From NCBI GenBank assembly GCA_002317245.1, contig DCIU01000034.1:1-5528 (forward strand): a stretch of 5,528 nucleotides of DNA. Direction: 5' to 3'. This document shows positions 5,269 to 5,528 of the stretch, in pieces (the stretch's first letter is position 1; every line of letters begins with the position of its first letter). Source of the DNA: Lachnospiraceae bacterium UBA1718. Lineage in GTDB: Bacteria > Bacillota > Clostridia > Lachnospirales > Lachnospiraceae. Made by a program: the position numbers and the translations under genes. The notes beneath the pieces were generated by a model. The model worked only from the letters and a program-made list of their open reading frames with translations. It was not told where the DNA came from and ran no database searches.

Positions 5269-5528
5269 TTACTTAACTCTCAGCTCCACAATACTGCATG
5301 AAGGAAGTGTAACCTTAATACTGCTGCCATTAATCTCGTAAGCATCAAAAGCTTTCTCGGTAACTACTTCCGGATTCTCGAAGGTATTATGGTCATGAAT
5401 GTCGGCTGCTGTAAGCACGTTGGCCTCCACCACCTCATATGAATCCTTAGCAAGTAGGTCGATCTCAAGCTCATTGGTCTTATCAGCTGATGGATTAGCA
5501 AGCGTAATTGTAAGTATTCCATCCTTAA
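5269..5528 (-). CDS. abfA: GH51 alpha-L-arabinofuranosidase, C-terminal fragment; gene continues past the right edge
   Basis: An open frame enters from the right edge and ends at the TAA at 5271-5269, giving about 85 residues. It reads KDGILTITLANPSADK, a short beta-rich part with VVEANVLTA, then the very typical HDHNTFENPEVV and a final KVTLPSCSIVELRVK. This arrangement (ITLAN..., LTA, N/D-x-HNTFE-x-P, V-x-LP..S.V.L) is the C-terminal beta-sandwich of GH51 arabinofuranosidases, which remove arabinose from arabinoxylan or arabinan oligosaccharides, usually in the cytoplasm. The catalytic barrel is outside the window and its integrity is unknown. No terminator fits in the 5 bp before the lipoprotein gene, so transcription should continue into it. 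The symbol abfA is given by family; paralogues are common in plant-fibre degraders. Confidence 0.88.
   Translation of the reverse strand, partial: KDGILTITLANPSADKTNELEIDLLAKDSYEVVEANVLTAADIHDHNTFENPEVVTEKAFDAYEINGSSIKVTLPSCSIVELRVK

Overview
The window looks like a chromosomal segment from a moderately low-GC Gram-positive of the Clostridia, most likely a Lachnospiraceae-type gut or rumen anaerobe (Butyrivibrio, Lachnospira or Roseburia-like). This is inferred from the N-terminus of the DNA polymerase I, from a GH51 arabinofuranosidase end (plant-polysaccharide use), from a Gram-positive-style lipoprotein and from purine-rich Shine-Dalgarno sites. No sequence search was possible, so the genus is not fixed. 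All genes lie on the minus strand and are read from high to low coordinates. I saw no insertion sequence, CRISPR array, tRNA or rRNA.

Right-hand transcription unit (5528 to about 2172): the 3' end of a GH51 alpha-L-arabinofuranosidase gene, a lipoprotein with a calcineurin-like phosphoesterase (5'-nucleotidase-type) domain whose catalytic residues are changed, an 11-helix sodium:neurotransmitter-symporter family transporter, and a small YgjV-family membrane protein. Gaps are 5, 5 and about 6 bp, so the four genes are probably cotranscribed. The unit ends in a strong intrinsic terminator (2172-2206) directly after the last stop codon.

Intergenic region (1911-2210, 300 bp): this is the least ordinary part of the window. 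Beside the terminator is a roughly 119-nt stretch (2053-2171) that can fold, on the minus strand, into nested stems closing a three-way junction. One arm of a central stem can pair with either of two partners, as in an RNA switch or attenuator. I could not assign it to any riboswitch or T-box class I know. After it come a T-rich tract, a candidate extended -10 promoter (1996-2004), a short inverted repeat (1930-1962) and the hisS ribosome binding site.

Left-hand transcription unit (1910 to 1): hisS, encoding a histidyl-tRNA synthetase with archaeal/eukaryal-like motif sequences and a short C-terminal domain; then 4 bp later a small single-pass membrane protein with an anti-sigma-type zinc-finger signature; then 17 bp later the start of polA. 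The tight spacing suggests a housekeeping operon that couples translation, an unknown membrane zinc-finger protein and DNA repair/replication.

The best leads are the unassigned structured RNA upstream of hisS and the lipoprotein phosphoesterase that has lost its catalytic dyad.
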